Part shown: positions 44,150-52,449 of the stretch, piece after piece
Layout of the letters: every line of letters starts with the position of its first letter
Numbering within the stretch: position 1 is the first letter of the stretch
From: QZKY01 sp963666295
GTDB lineage: Bacteria > Pseudomonadota > Gammaproteobacteria > Burkholderiales > Burkholderiaceae_D
Direction: 5' to 3'
Length of the DNA: 64,000 nt
Assembly: GCA_963666295.1 (NCBI GenBank)
Contig: OY762707.1
Span: 1,550,001 to 1,614,000, forward strand
Translations under genes and position numbers: made by a program
Notes under the pieces: generated by a model
Seen by the model: only the letters and a program-made list of their open reading frames with translations
What the model was told of the DNA's origin: nothing
Databases searched by the model: none

Positions 44150-44524
44150 ATGCGCCACCGTCACGGCTTAAGAAAACTGAACCGCACTTCATCGCATCGT
44201 CTGGCGATGTTGCGCAACATGTCGGTCTCGTTATTGCGTCACGAAGCAATTAAAACGACGCTTCCAAAGGCAAAAGAATTGAGGAAAGTTGTCGAACCCA
44301 TCTTAACGCTGGGTAAGAAAGATACCTTGGCAAACAAGCGCTTGGCTTTTAACCGCCTGCGTGACAGAGAAATGGTAGTCAAGCTGTTTGCGGAGCTGGG
44401 TCCTCGCTATGCAAACCGTAATGGCGGATATTTGCGCATTTTGAAAATGGGTTTCCGTCATGGTGATAATGCACCGATGGCTTATGTCGAACTGGTAGAC
44501 CGTCCAGATACGGTCGAAGAATAA
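44150..44524 (+). CDS. rplQ: Ribosomal protein L17
   Basis: The 124-residue product near the tunnel exit. MRHRHGLRKLNRTSSHRLAM is diagnostic. AAGGAAA precedes the ATG at 44150; the longer open frame from 44102 is rejected. It is the last gene of the cluster, followed by a terminator. Confidence 0.97.
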   Translation: MRHRHGLRKLNRTSSHRLAMLRNMSVSLLRHEAIKTTLPKAKELRKVVEPILTLGKKDTLANKRLAFNRLRDREMVVKLFAELGPRYANRNGGYLRILKMGFRHGDNAPMAYVELVDRPDTVEE

Positions 44525-44543
44525 ATCAGCCAGCGCATACCTC

Positions 44544-44574
44544 AAAGCCAGCAAATTGCTGGCTTTTGTGTTTT
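44544..44574 (+). terminator. Rho-independent terminator of the ribosomal-protein cluster
   Basis: A 10-bp perfect stem (AAAGCCAGCA 44544-44553 with TGCTGGCTTT 44557-44566) and a 3-nt loop are followed by TGTGTTTT. It lies 20 bases after rplQ and before the convergent engB. Confidence 0.88.
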
Positions 44575-44594
44575 ATGACGGCAAAAAGCAATTT

Positions 44595-45254
44595 TTAAAG
44601 GCCGGCAAAATCAGTGATTTTATCGGTGGCTTCATCAACGCCCGTTTTTTTAAGCGCTGAAAAAAGCTGCGCGGTAAAGGGGAAAGGAGTGCCATCCTCA
44701 TTAACGTAACTTTCAAGGATGGTGCGCGCCTGGCGAATAATTTTGCTGGAATCAGAGCGGTTGAGCTTATCTGATTTGGTTAGCAAACAATGAATTGGCT
44801 TTCCTTGAGGCGCAAACCACTCCAGCATTTGAACATCTAAATCAGTGAATGGGCGGCGCGCATCCATGATTAGTATGAGTGCAGCAATTTGTTCTCTGCT
44901 TTGTAGGTAAGTGCTTAAAAGCTTTTGCCAATGTTGCTTTGCGCTACGCGAAACTTCAGCATAGCCATAACCAGGGAGGTCAACCAGCAAGGCCTGTATC
45001 TTGCTAATGTCAGTTGGGTCTTTTCGGTGTTGAGAGACTTTTGCGCCACCAATTGAAAAGAAGTTGATGTGCTGAGTCCGTCCAGGTGTTTTAGACGCAA
45101 AGGCAAGTTGCTTTTGGTTGCACAGCACATTGATAGCGGTTGATTTTCCCGCGTTTGATCGCCCTGCAAAAACAATTTCAGGAACACTTGTTTGCGGTAA
45201 CTCGCGTAAATGATTTGCCGTTGTGAAAAAACGGGCTTGCCAAAGCTTCGACAT
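44595..45254 (-). CDS. engB: Ribosome biogenesis GTPase EngB (YihA/YsxC)
   Basis: The 219-residue GTPase is needed for late 50S assembly. G1 GRSNAGKST is at 32-40, G3 VDLPGYGYAEVS, G4 LTKSDKLNR. The C-terminal 20 residues are somewhat variable. It is convergent with rplQ and lies downstream of lysA on the minus strand, 71 bases apart. Confidence 0.94.
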   Translation of the reverse strand: MSKLWQARFFTTANHLRELPQTSVPEIVFAGRSNAGKSTAINVLCNQKQLAFASKTPGRTQHINFFSIGGAKVSQHRKDPTDISKIQALLVDLPGYGYAEVSRSAKQHWQKLLSTYLQSREQIAALILIMDARRPFTDLDVQMLEWFAPQGKPIHCLLTKSDKLNRSDSSKIIRQARTILESYVNEDGTPFPFTAQLFSALKKTGVDEATDKITDFAGL

Positions 45255-45325
45255 GGTAGGAATACTTTTACAACGTGGTTATTAAAAGGTAAGGCTTTGG
45301 GTGTGTCATCGCTTTGGCAGTCAAA

Positions 45326-46612
45326 TTAGGCGGGTATCGACTCGCCTGCAAATAAGTCTGCGTTACTTTCCCGTTTACGAATTAAGTGAATTTTATCGCC
45401 ATCAACCATTATTTCAGCTGCACGCCCTCTAGAATTATAGTTGGAGGACATGGTCATTCCGTATGCTCCCGCGGTCATGACGGCTAGCAGGTCTCCTTGC
45501 TCGATGGCAAGTTTGCGGTCTCTAGCTAGCCAGTCACCGGTTTCACAGATTGGCCCAACAATGTCCCATCTTTTTTCGCCTGAAGGGCGCTGTGATACCG
45601 TTTGAACGCGGTGCCAAGCGTCATACATCGCTGGCCGCATCAAGTCATTCATGGCGGCGTCTGTAATCGCAAAATTTTTGGATGGACTTGTTTTTAGGTA
45701 CTGAATTTCAGTGAGTAAAAGGCCTGCATTGCCAACTAAAGAACGTCCGGGCTCAAAAATAACTTTGATGGGTTTGTTCTGATGTTTGGTTTGACGCCAG
45801 TTATTAATTTTGTCGTAAACATGGGCTATAAAATCATTTACCTTGACGGCTTTTTCCATATTGTAGGCAATGCCAAGACCGCCACCAATATCAAAGTGAT
45901 GTATAGGGATACCTTCGACGGACAATCGATCAACTAACTCCATTAGCTTATCTACAGCTTCGAGTAGTGGTGCCTTGTCCATGATTTGCGAGCCGATATG
46001 ACAGTCGACACCAAGAATGTCAATGTTTGGCATGGTGCATGCTGCGCGGTAACACTGAAGGACATCCGGATAAGGAATGCCAAATTTATTTTCCTTCAGC
46101 CCGGTAGAAATGTATTCGTGGGTCTTTGGGTTAATGTCTGGATTAACGCGAAAGGATACGGGTGCCCGTTTACCCATCTCACCTGCAATTGCATTAAGGC
46201 GAGTGAGCTCTTCATGTGACTCGACATTAAAACAGAGAATATTGTGCTTTAGCGCAAGGCGCATTTCATCCACTGTTTTACCGACGCCGGAAAACAATGT
46301 TTTTTGTGGGTCGCCGCCAGCCGCAATGACACGCTCAAGCTCTCCTCCCGAAACTATGTCGAAGCCGGCGCCTTGGCGTGCAAATAAATTCAATACCGCC
46401 AGATTTGAACAGGACTTAACTGCAAAACAAATTAATGCGGGGCTTTCCTTGGATGCATATTCCTGACATGCTTTTTCATATTCCCGGAAGTTTTCTATTA
46501 GTGCAGCGCGAGAATAGACATAAGTCGGTGTCCCAAATTGCTTGGCAATTTCCGGCAATGGAATATTTTCAGCATAAAGCGTTCCGTTAAGATAAGAAAA
46601 GTGAGTCGACAT
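45326..46612 (-). CDS. lysA: Diaminopimelate decarboxylase
   Basis: The 428-residue PLP enzyme of fold type III makes L-lysine from meso-diaminopimelate. The PLP lysine is in CFAVKSCSNLAVL, followed by HIGSQI, DIGGGLGI and FEPGRSLVGNAG, and CETGDWLARDR near the C terminus. The length is normal. It is downstream of lptM by 24 bases on the same strand, the conserved lptM-lysA order. Confidence 0.95.
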   Translation of the reverse strand: MSTHFSYLNGTLYAENIPLPEIAKQFGTPTYVYSRAALIENFREYEKACQEYASKESPALICFAVKSCSNLAVLNLFARQGAGFDIVSGGELERVIAAGGDPQKTLFSGVGKTVDEMRLALKHNILCFNVESHEELTRLNAIAGEMGKRAPVSFRVNPDINPKTHEYISTGLKENKFGIPYPDVLQCYRAACTMPNIDILGVDCHIGSQIMDKAPLLEAVDKLMELVDRLSVEGIPIHHFDIGGGLGIAYNMEKAVKVNDFIAHVYDKINNWRQTKHQNKPIKVIFEPGRSLVGNAGLLLTEIQYLKTSPSKNFAITDAAMNDLMRPAMYDAWHRVQTVSQRPSGEKRWDIVGPICETGDWLARDRKLAIEQGDLLAVMTAGAYGMTMSSNYNSRGRAAEIMVDGDKIHLIRKRESNADLFAGESIPA

Positions 46613-46636
46613 ATTAATACCCTTATCGTTGCACAG

Positions 46637-46771
46637 TTATTGGGAAGTTTTTTTATGCGTCGGTGAACTGCTATCAGGCATATATAACGGGCCCTTTTGA
46701 CCACAAGCTTGCAATACAAGCAATGCGATTAAAGATGCGGCAATTCGAAGAATTAAAGATTTTGTTTTCAC
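46637..46771 (-). CDS. lptM: LptM-type small lipoprotein (YifL family)
   Basis: A 44-residue reading frame starting with GTG at 46771. It has a basic N terminus (MKTKSLILRI), a hydrophobic core, the lipobox LQAC (C23) and the highly diagnostic mature start CGQKGPLYMP. LptM helps mature the LptD/LptE translocon by promoting correct LptD disulfides in E. coli. An in-frame stop lies just upstream (TGA in the minus-strand text CATGAACC), so no longer form exists. No clear ribosome binding site precedes GTG. It sits directly upstream of lysA, as in enteric bacteria and Neisseria. Confidence 0.88.
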   Translation of the reverse strand: MKTKSLILRIAASLIALLVLQACGQKGPLYMPDSSSPTHKKTSQ

Positions 46772-46776
46772 GATTC

Positions 46777-46805
46777 TATAAATAATGATAAGTGGTTCAT
46801 GTAAA
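46777..46805 (-). promoter_or_regulatory. Putative promoter of lptM-lysA
   Basis: On the minus strand TTTACA (46805-46800), a 17-base spacer and TTTATA (46782-46777). The -10 match is poor (3 of 6). The predicted start point would fall at or next to the GTG of lptM, giving a leaderless or nearly leaderless message. Confidence 0.3.
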
Positions 46806-46830
46806 GTCTAGCATGCGCGAGGCGGTACTA

Positions 46831-46846
46831 CTTGCGCTTGCGCAAG
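46831..46846. repeat. Perfect short inverted repeat in the mrcA-lptM spacer
   Basis: CTTGCGC, two T, GCGCAAG: a 7-bp arm palindrome, in the 185-bp region between mrcA and lptM. No T-tract on either strand. It may be an operator or a weak terminator of mrcA. The rest of the spacer holds only a 34-codon frame without homology features. Confidence 0.4.
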
Positions 46847-46956
46847 CCATTTGTGGTCGTCGGCATTGTTCGATTAGCAGAAAAGACGCAAGCAAAAGAA
46901 ATGCGCGAAGATGCTAATGACTGAATGTCGGCAAGACTCGAGCGTCCGTCGCGTTA

Positions 46957-49305
46957 TCAGTTTTCATCGAACTCATAGTTAAAGCCGCGTTCTTTCGCGT
47001 CTTGAAACAGAGCGTTTTCCACATCGACGCGTTCAACACCGGAACCCGGCGGGTTCTCAACGTAATAATAATCGTCATTTGCAAAAATGACGCCTTTCGG
47101 AGGTTCGCGTCGTTCATCTGGTATGTTTTTAAGCGCAACCTTCATGTAATCGATCCATATTGGCAACGCAAGTCCACCACCGGTTTCACGGTCCCCAAGA
47201 TTTTTGGGCTGGTCAAAACCAATCCACGCAACGGCCGCAATTTTGGGGTTATAACCAGCAAACCACGCATCGTGTGAATTATTGGTTGTACCAGTCTTCC
47301 CGGCGATATCAGATCGCTTGAGAACAAGTGCTTTGCTGGCCGTGCCATGCTGGACAACATCTCTCATCATACTTTCCACCATGAAGGCGTTGCGCTCATC
47401 TATGACGCGGGCATTTTCATCCCCAGCCGCTTGTGGCTTCGCTTGCGCAAGTATCTCTCCGTCAGCGTTGGTAATGCGTGAAATAAGATACGGTTTGACC
47501 TTGTAGCCACCATTGGCAAAAGTAGAGTGTGCGGTTACTAGTTGCAACGGGGTGACGGCGCCCGCGCCAAGGGCCATCGTTAGAAATGGCGGATTTCTGG
47601 GCTTGCTAAAACCAAATCTTGAAATATAGTTTTGTGCATATTTTGCGCCGATTGTATTGAGTATGCGAACAGAAACCATGTTTTTGGATTTGGCAAGGCC
47701 CTGGCGCATGGTTAAGGCGCCCTCGTACATGTTGTCGTAGTTCTTGGGTTCCCAGTATTCATCTCCAGTTAGCTCAGGGGGAAATGAAACAGGCATATCG
47801 CTGATCAGTGTCGAGGGAGAAAGGCCTTTCTCAATGGCTGCAGAATAAATAAATGGTTTGAACGAGGAGCCCGGTTGTCGCCAGGCTTGCGTGACGTGAT
47901 TAAATTTATTCATGCCGAAATCAAAGCCGCCAACAAGAGCGCGAATAGCGCCATCATCAGTGTTGATCGCCACAAATCCGGCTTCAATTTCAGGAATTTG
48001 AGATAAGCCCCAGTATTTGCCGCGCTTTTGGACATAAACGATAGAGCCACGCTTTATATCCAATTTGGAAGAGGTGGTAGTAGCTTCGGCATGGGTGGCT
48101 AACACAAGCCCTTGCTTGGATAGGCTGATATTTTCGCCACTTTCAAGCTGGGCGTATGCCTTAGCGCCTGAATATTTAAGAATGACCGCCGGCAAAATGT
48201 CATTGCTTGTCGGTATGTTTGAGAGGACTTGCTTTACTTGCACACTCACATCCGAATTGTCAGTGGGAAGTTTTACCTGCCTTAAGGGGCCGCGGTAGCC
48301 ATGCCTGGCGTCATAGGTTAGAACGCCGTTTCGTAGGGCCTGATAGGCTGCATTCTGATCTTCTTTGGTAATGGTTGTGTAAACATTGATGCCACTTGAG
48401 TATGCCCCTTCGCCGAATTGCTCTTGAACGAATTGCCTGGCCATTTCCGCGACGTACCGGGCATGAATCGCATACTTCCTTTGAGCTCTATTGATGACGG
48501 TTTCTTCATCTTTTGCCTGCTCGTATTGTTCGTTCGTGATGTATCCCAATTTGTGCATACGCTTAAGAATGTATTGCTGACGTATTTTGGCGCGTTCCAG
48601 ATTGGATATGGGGTTGTATGCAGAAGGCGCTTTGGGCAGCCCGGCGAGCATGGCAGCTTCCGCAACTGTTATTTCATTCAGCTCTTTACCAAAATACGTT
48701 TTGGCAGCTGCCGCAAAACCAAAGGAGCGTTGACCCAGATAAATCTGATTCATATAGATTTCCAGGATTTCATCCTTGCTTAATTGCGTTTCAATTTTCC
48801 AGGCCAGCAGAACTTCCAGCAGTTTCCGCTTGATGGTTTGTTCACGCGTCAGAAAAAAATTGCGTGCAACTTGCTGAGTGATGGTGGATGCGCCCTGTCT
48901 GGCACCACCCGATAGATTATGTAAGGCTGCGCGCGCTATGCCGATATAGTCAACGCCGCCATGTTTATAGAATCGGTCATCTTCAATGGACAGAACGGCC
49001 ATCTTCATGCGATAAGGAATGTCCTTTATACGGACAAGCTCTCGCCGCTCTTCACCAAATTCACCAATCAAGACGTTATCGGCCGAATAAATATGGAGCG
49101 GAATTTTGGGGCGGTAATCAGTAAGTGAGTCAAGCTCAGGCAGGTTGGCGTAAGCGACCACAAGCGCAAAAACCAAGACGAGACCCGAGATTATGGATAT
49201 GCCACCAATTAGGCCGATAATACGTGAAAGTGCACGCTTGATTCTGTAGCTACCTGATTTGGGTTCAGCCTTACTGGGGTCTATTTTGGGTTTTCCACGC
49301 GCCAT
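46957..49305 (-). CDS. mrcA: Penicillin-binding protein 1A (bifunctional)
   Basis: The 782-residue class A PBP. One membrane anchor at about 27-52, a GT51 transglycosylase domain with the catalytic EDDRF at 108-112, GASTITQQVARNFFLTREQT, and a transpeptidase domain with the SxxK motif (PGSSFKPF), SKN (KSKNMVSVR) and KTGTTNNSHDAW. An OB-like insert lies between. The length is typical of PBP1A. Divergence from pilM is the conserved arrangement in beta- and gammaproteobacteria. Confidence 0.96.
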   Translation of the reverse strand: MARGKPKIDPSKAEPKSGSYRIKRALSRIIGLIGGISIISGLVLVFALVVAYANLPELDSLTDYRPKIPLHIYSADNVLIGEFGEERRELVRIKDIPYRMKMAVLSIEDDRFYKHGGVDYIGIARAALHNLSGGARQGASTITQQVARNFFLTREQTIKRKLLEVLLAWKIETQLSKDEILEIYMNQIYLGQRSFGFAAAAKTYFGKELNEITVAEAAMLAGLPKAPSAYNPISNLERAKIRQQYILKRMHKLGYITNEQYEQAKDEETVINRAQRKYAIHARYVAEMARQFVQEQFGEGAYSSGINVYTTITKEDQNAAYQALRNGVLTYDARHGYRGPLRQVKLPTDNSDVSVQVKQVLSNIPTSNDILPAVILKYSGAKAYAQLESGENISLSKQGLVLATHAEATTTSSKLDIKRGSIVYVQKRGKYWGLSQIPEIEAGFVAINTDDGAIRALVGGFDFGMNKFNHVTQAWRQPGSSFKPFIYSAAIEKGLSPSTLISDMPVSFPPELTGDEYWEPKNYDNMYEGALTMRQGLAKSKNMVSVRILNTIGAKYAQNYISRFGFSKPRNPPFLTMALGAGAVTPLQLVTAHSTFANGGYKVKPYLISRITNADGEILAQAKPQAAGDENARVIDERNAFMVESMMRDVVQHGTASKALVLKRSDIAGKTGTTNNSHDAWFAGYNPKIAAVAWIGFDQPKNLGDRETGGGLALPIWIDYMKVALKNIPDERREPPKGVIFANDDYYYVENPPGSGVERVDVENALFQDAKERGFNYEFDEN

Positions 49306-49527
49306 GAATTACATCTTCCTAAGGTAGGTCTGCATTATACGGGATCAGTAAAATCGGCACTATCATTGATATTCTTGTCATTCGTCAGTTTTTAGCAACG
49401 AATTTATGTATCATAATTCAGATTGCTCTGTACATAGAGTGAATGTTGTTGCTAGGATGCAAGTAAGTTGGGGCGGGTTGTTAATGGATAGCTTGAGATT
49501 TGCTTCAGGTTACGGGGAGAAGGGCGC
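49306..49527. other. 222-bp divergent region between mrcA and pilM
   Basis: AT-rich, with no gene. It must hold promoters for both directions. Candidates are weak: CATAAT at 49412-49417 with TTTTTA 17 bases before it (plus strand). I do not see a confident promoter or repeat. Confidence 0.3.
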
Positions 49528-50601
49528 TTGAAACTGGGTTCACTGTTTATTCCAAAAAGACCACCATTGATTGGCGTTGATATCAGTACGTCAGCAGTGC
49601 GCCTTGTTGAATTGTCAAGTAATGACAAGGGTGGCATGACGTTAGAAAGTTACGCCTCGGAGCCTTTGCCGCGTGGCGCCATCGTTGACAATAACATTGA
49701 AAATATTGAGCAGGTTTCAGAAGCATTACGTCGCGTATGGCGGCGGAGCGGAAGCAAGATCAAGGCGGTGGCGCTGGGCATGCCATCCAATTCAGTTATT
49801 ACACGAAAGTTGGTGCTTTCTGCGGGCTTGAACGAAGATGACATGGAGTATCAGGTCGAGACAGAGGCCAGTCAATATATCCCTTTTGCCTTGGATGAAG
49901 TTAGTCTCGATTTTGACATTATTGGGCAGTCTGGAAACTCACCAGGCGAAGTGGAAGTGATGCTGGCGGCCGCGCGTCGCGAAAAAGTGGATGACCGCGT
50001 TGCTGCAGCCGAGGCTGCTGGTTTGCAGCCCGTCGTGATGGATATTGAGTCCTATGCGTCAAGAGCGGCCTTGATGCACATGATGGCGCAGTTGCCTGAA
50101 AACGAACAAGTGCAGATAGTTGCGTTGTTGCAAATAGGCTCTCAGACGACGACATTTTCGGTGCTGGTTGACGGCGAAGTTGTTTATGATCGCGAACAGG
50201 CTTTTGGTGGTAACCAACTGACACAAGACATTTCTCGTGCTTATGGCTTGTCTTTTGACGAAGCAGAGCAAAAAAAGAAAATTGGCGATTTGCCAGACGG
50301 TTACGATCAGGATGTGTTGCAGCCATTTTATGAAAGCGTGGTTCAAGAGGCTACGCGCGCCATTCAATTCTTTTATACATCCTCGCCTTATACAAGGGTA
50401 GATCATATCGTGCTTGCCGGAGGATGTGCGGTCTTGCCGGGATTGGTTGATGTTGTGGGTAGCAGGACGAAAGTGCCTGCTTCTGTGGCGCGACCTTTTA
50501 AGGGAATCAGCCTATCTTCCAGGATCCGTGAAAAGCAGATGCAAGTTGAAGAACAGGCTTATTTGGTTGCGTGTGGCCTTGCGATGAGGAGGTTTGACTG
50601 A
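49528..50601 (+). CDS. pilM: Type IV pilus assembly protein PilM
   Basis: The 357-residue cytoplasmic actin-like protein links PilN to the pilus motor. PLIGVDISTSAVRLVELS is the phosphate-1 motif, and DIESYASRAAL and VLAGGCAVLPGL are typical. The start codon is TTG at 49528 with GGGGAGA (49514-49520) upstream. First gene of the pilMNOPQ operon, whose members overlap by one to four bases. Confidence 0.93.
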   Translation: MKLGSLFIPKRPPLIGVDISTSAVRLVELSSNDKGGMTLESYASEPLPRGAIVDNNIENIEQVSEALRRVWRRSGSKIKAVALGMPSNSVITRKLVLSAGLNEDDMEYQVETEASQYIPFALDEVSLDFDIIGQSGNSPGEVEVMLAAARREKVDDRVAAAEAAGLQPVVMDIESYASRAALMHMMAQLPENEQVQIVALLQIGSQTTTFSVLVDGEVVYDREQAFGGNQLTQDISRAYGLSFDEAEQKKKIGDLPDGYDQDVLQPFYESVVQEATRAIQFFYTSSPYTRVDHIVLAGGCAVLPGLVDVVGSRTKVPASVARPFKGISLSSRIREKQMQVEEQAYLVACGLAMRRFD

Positions 50602-51221
50602 TGGTCAGAATCAACCTGCTGCCTCATCGGGAAGAGCGGCGCAAGCAGCGTCAAAAAGCATTTTATTCACTGCTGATTCTGGGCGGAATTATTGGTGCTC
50701 TTATAGTCGTTGCCGTTGGCGGCGTATATGCGGCATTAAATGCCAAGCAGGATCGTCGAAATACAGTGATTCGTGAAGAGAACAAGCGCCTGGATGAAAA
50801 AATCAAGGAAATTGCGAACCTGAAGCAGGAAATTGAGGCCCTCAAGGCACGGCAGCAAGCGGTTGAAGATCTTCAGGCAGATCGGAATCAGCCTGTCTAT
50901 TTGATGGACGAACTGGTGGTGCAGACGCCAGAAGGGGTTTTCATCAAGGAATTGAAGCAGGAAGGCCAGCGCGTCGTTTTGCAGGGCTATGCGCAGTCTA
51001 ACGAACGCGTTTCAGAGTATTTGCGAAATCTGAGTAATCATTCTCCATGGTTGCAGCGGCCAGAACTAATTGAAATTAAAGCAGACAAGCTGGGCAAAGG
51101 GCGTATGGAGAAAAGGGTTTACGCATTCATCATAAATGTTGGGATCAAACGGCCGCGCGATAAGGTGATCGCTGAACAGACAAATGTCAGTGCGGCTACT
51201 AAGCCAGCAGGTAAGAAATGA
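50601..51221 (+). CDS. pilN: Type IV pilus assembly protein PilN
   Basis: The 206-residue inner-membrane protein has the conserved N-terminal PilM-binding motif INLLPHREERR (residues 4-14), one membrane helix (about 23-45), a coiled coil (about 48-90) and a periplasmic ferredoxin-like domain. Overlaps the pilM stop by one base. Confidence 0.93.
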   Translation: MVRINLLPHREERRKQRQKAFYSLLILGGIIGALIVVAVGGVYAALNAKQDRRNTVIREENKRLDEKIKEIANLKQEIEALKARQQAVEDLQADRNQPVYLMDELVVQTPEGVFIKELKQEGQRVVLQGYAQSNERVSEYLRNLSNHSPWLQRPELIEIKADKLGKGRMEKRVYAFIINVGIKRPRDKVIAEQTNVSAATKPAGKK

Positions 51222-51910
51222 AACTGAAAAAGAAAGTTGCACTCCCGGATTTTAAGCGCTTGTTTGCTGCTGGCAGATCGCAGTTTGTTGGCTTGCGCGG
51301 CATGCATCCTGGGCAGTGGCCGCTTTTTCCGCAACTGGTTTGTGCGTTGCTTGTTACGAGTGCCGTCGTCGCGGGTGGCTGGTATTTCTATTGGTCAGAC
51401 CAGATGAGCAGACTGGAACGGGGCAAACAAGACGAGGTGAGTCTCAAACAGGCCTATCGAAGCAAGATCGGGCAGGCGGTTAATCTGGAAAAACTTCGGG
51501 AGCAGAAGAAGCTGGTTGGCGAATATGTCTCCACGCTGGAAAAACAATTGCCAAGCAAGGCAGAAATGGATGCGTTGCTGTCAGATATTAACCAGGCAGG
51601 TTTAGGGCGTGGTTTACAGTTTGAGCTTTTCAAACCCGGCCAGGTCATTGTGAAAGATTATTATGCCGAATTGCCCATTAACATCAAGGTGACGGGCGAC
51701 TACCATGATGTTGCGTCGTTCACGAGCGATATTGCCAATTTGCCGCGGATCGTGACACTAAACAACATGAAGATTGCCACTCAAAAGGATGGTGGCCTGA
51801 TTTTAGATACTGTTGCAAAGACGTTCCGTTACCTGGATGAAGAAGAACTGGCAGCACAACGCAAAGAGAAAGCAGAGAAGGCACGTGGCAAGAAGGGGAG
51901 AAAGAAATGA
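51218..51910 (+). CDS. pilO: Type IV pilus assembly protein PilO
   Basis: The 230-residue product has a single membrane helix (about 37-57), a coiled coil (about 60-110) and a periplasmic domain with FELFKPGQVIVKDYYAELPI. It pairs with PilN in the alignment complex. The lysine-rich tail (KAEKARGKKGRKK) is unusual but shows no signal. ATGA overlap with pilN. Confidence 0.9.
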   Translation: MKLKKKVALPDFKRLFAAGRSQFVGLRGMHPGQWPLFPQLVCALLVTSAVVAGGWYFYWSDQMSRLERGKQDEVSLKQAYRSKIGQAVNLEKLREQKKLVGEYVSTLEKQLPSKAEMDALLSDINQAGLGRGLQFELFKPGQVIVKDYYAELPINIKVTGDYHDVASFTSDIANLPRIVTLNNMKIATQKDGGLILDTVAKTFRYLDEEELAAQRKEKAEKARGKKGRKK

Positions 51911-52449
51911 ACAGCTTTCGCTTGATTCTTTTTGCGACAATTGCGTCGTTTACCTTGATGCTTTCCGGTTGCGGGGATGGTGGCGAGGCCGAAGTTCGCC
52001 AATGGATGGCGCAAACGAAAAGTCAGACAAGAACGCATGTTCCCAAAGTTGAACCACCCAAGACGTTCGAACCCTTTGCGTACAGGCAACAGGATAGCGT
52101 TGCCCCGTTTGATCCGGTGAAACTGGACGTGGCATTTGCGAAGCTGCGCGCACGTTCAAAAAGTGGGATCAAGCCGGATTTAAAACGCCGCCGCGAGCCG
52201 CTGGAGCAAGTTCCTTTGGATACCATCAAGATGGTTGGAAGTTTGCATCAACAGGAAAAGAGTTACGCCGTTTTGCAAGTTGACAAGATGGTTTATCGCG
52301 CTAAAGTGGGGAATTACTTGGGGCAGAATTTTGGCAAAATTACGGAAATTAATGAAGACGCTGTCCATATAAGAGAAATTGTTCAGGATGCGTCCGGAGA
52401 GTGGACCGAGCGTAAAGCAAAGCTTGAGCTTCAGGAGATAACAAAATGA
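51907..52449 (+). CDS. pilP: Type IV pilus lipoprotein PilP
   Basis: The 180-residue inner-membrane lipoprotein bridges PilNO and the PilQ secretin. Lipobox LSGC (C22). A disordered linker (25-90) is followed by the beta-sandwich domain with MVGSLHQQEKSYAVLQVDKM and YRAKVGNYLGQNFGKI. ATGA overlaps on both sides. Confidence 0.92.
   Translation: MNSFRLILFATIASFTLMLSGCGDGGEAEVRQWMAQTKSQTRTHVPKVEPPKTFEPFAYRQQDSVAPFDPVKLDVAFAKLRARSKSGIKPDLKRRREPLEQVPLDTIKMVGSLHQQEKSYAVLQVDKMVYRAKVGNYLGQNFGKITEINEDAVHIREIVQDASGEWTERKAKLELQEITK

Noticed and set aside
46813..46917. 34-codon plus-strand frame in the mrcA-lptM spacer, checked as a possible cyaY (frataxin) start
   Set aside because: The translation has no frataxin motif and ends quickly; cyaY is not present here.
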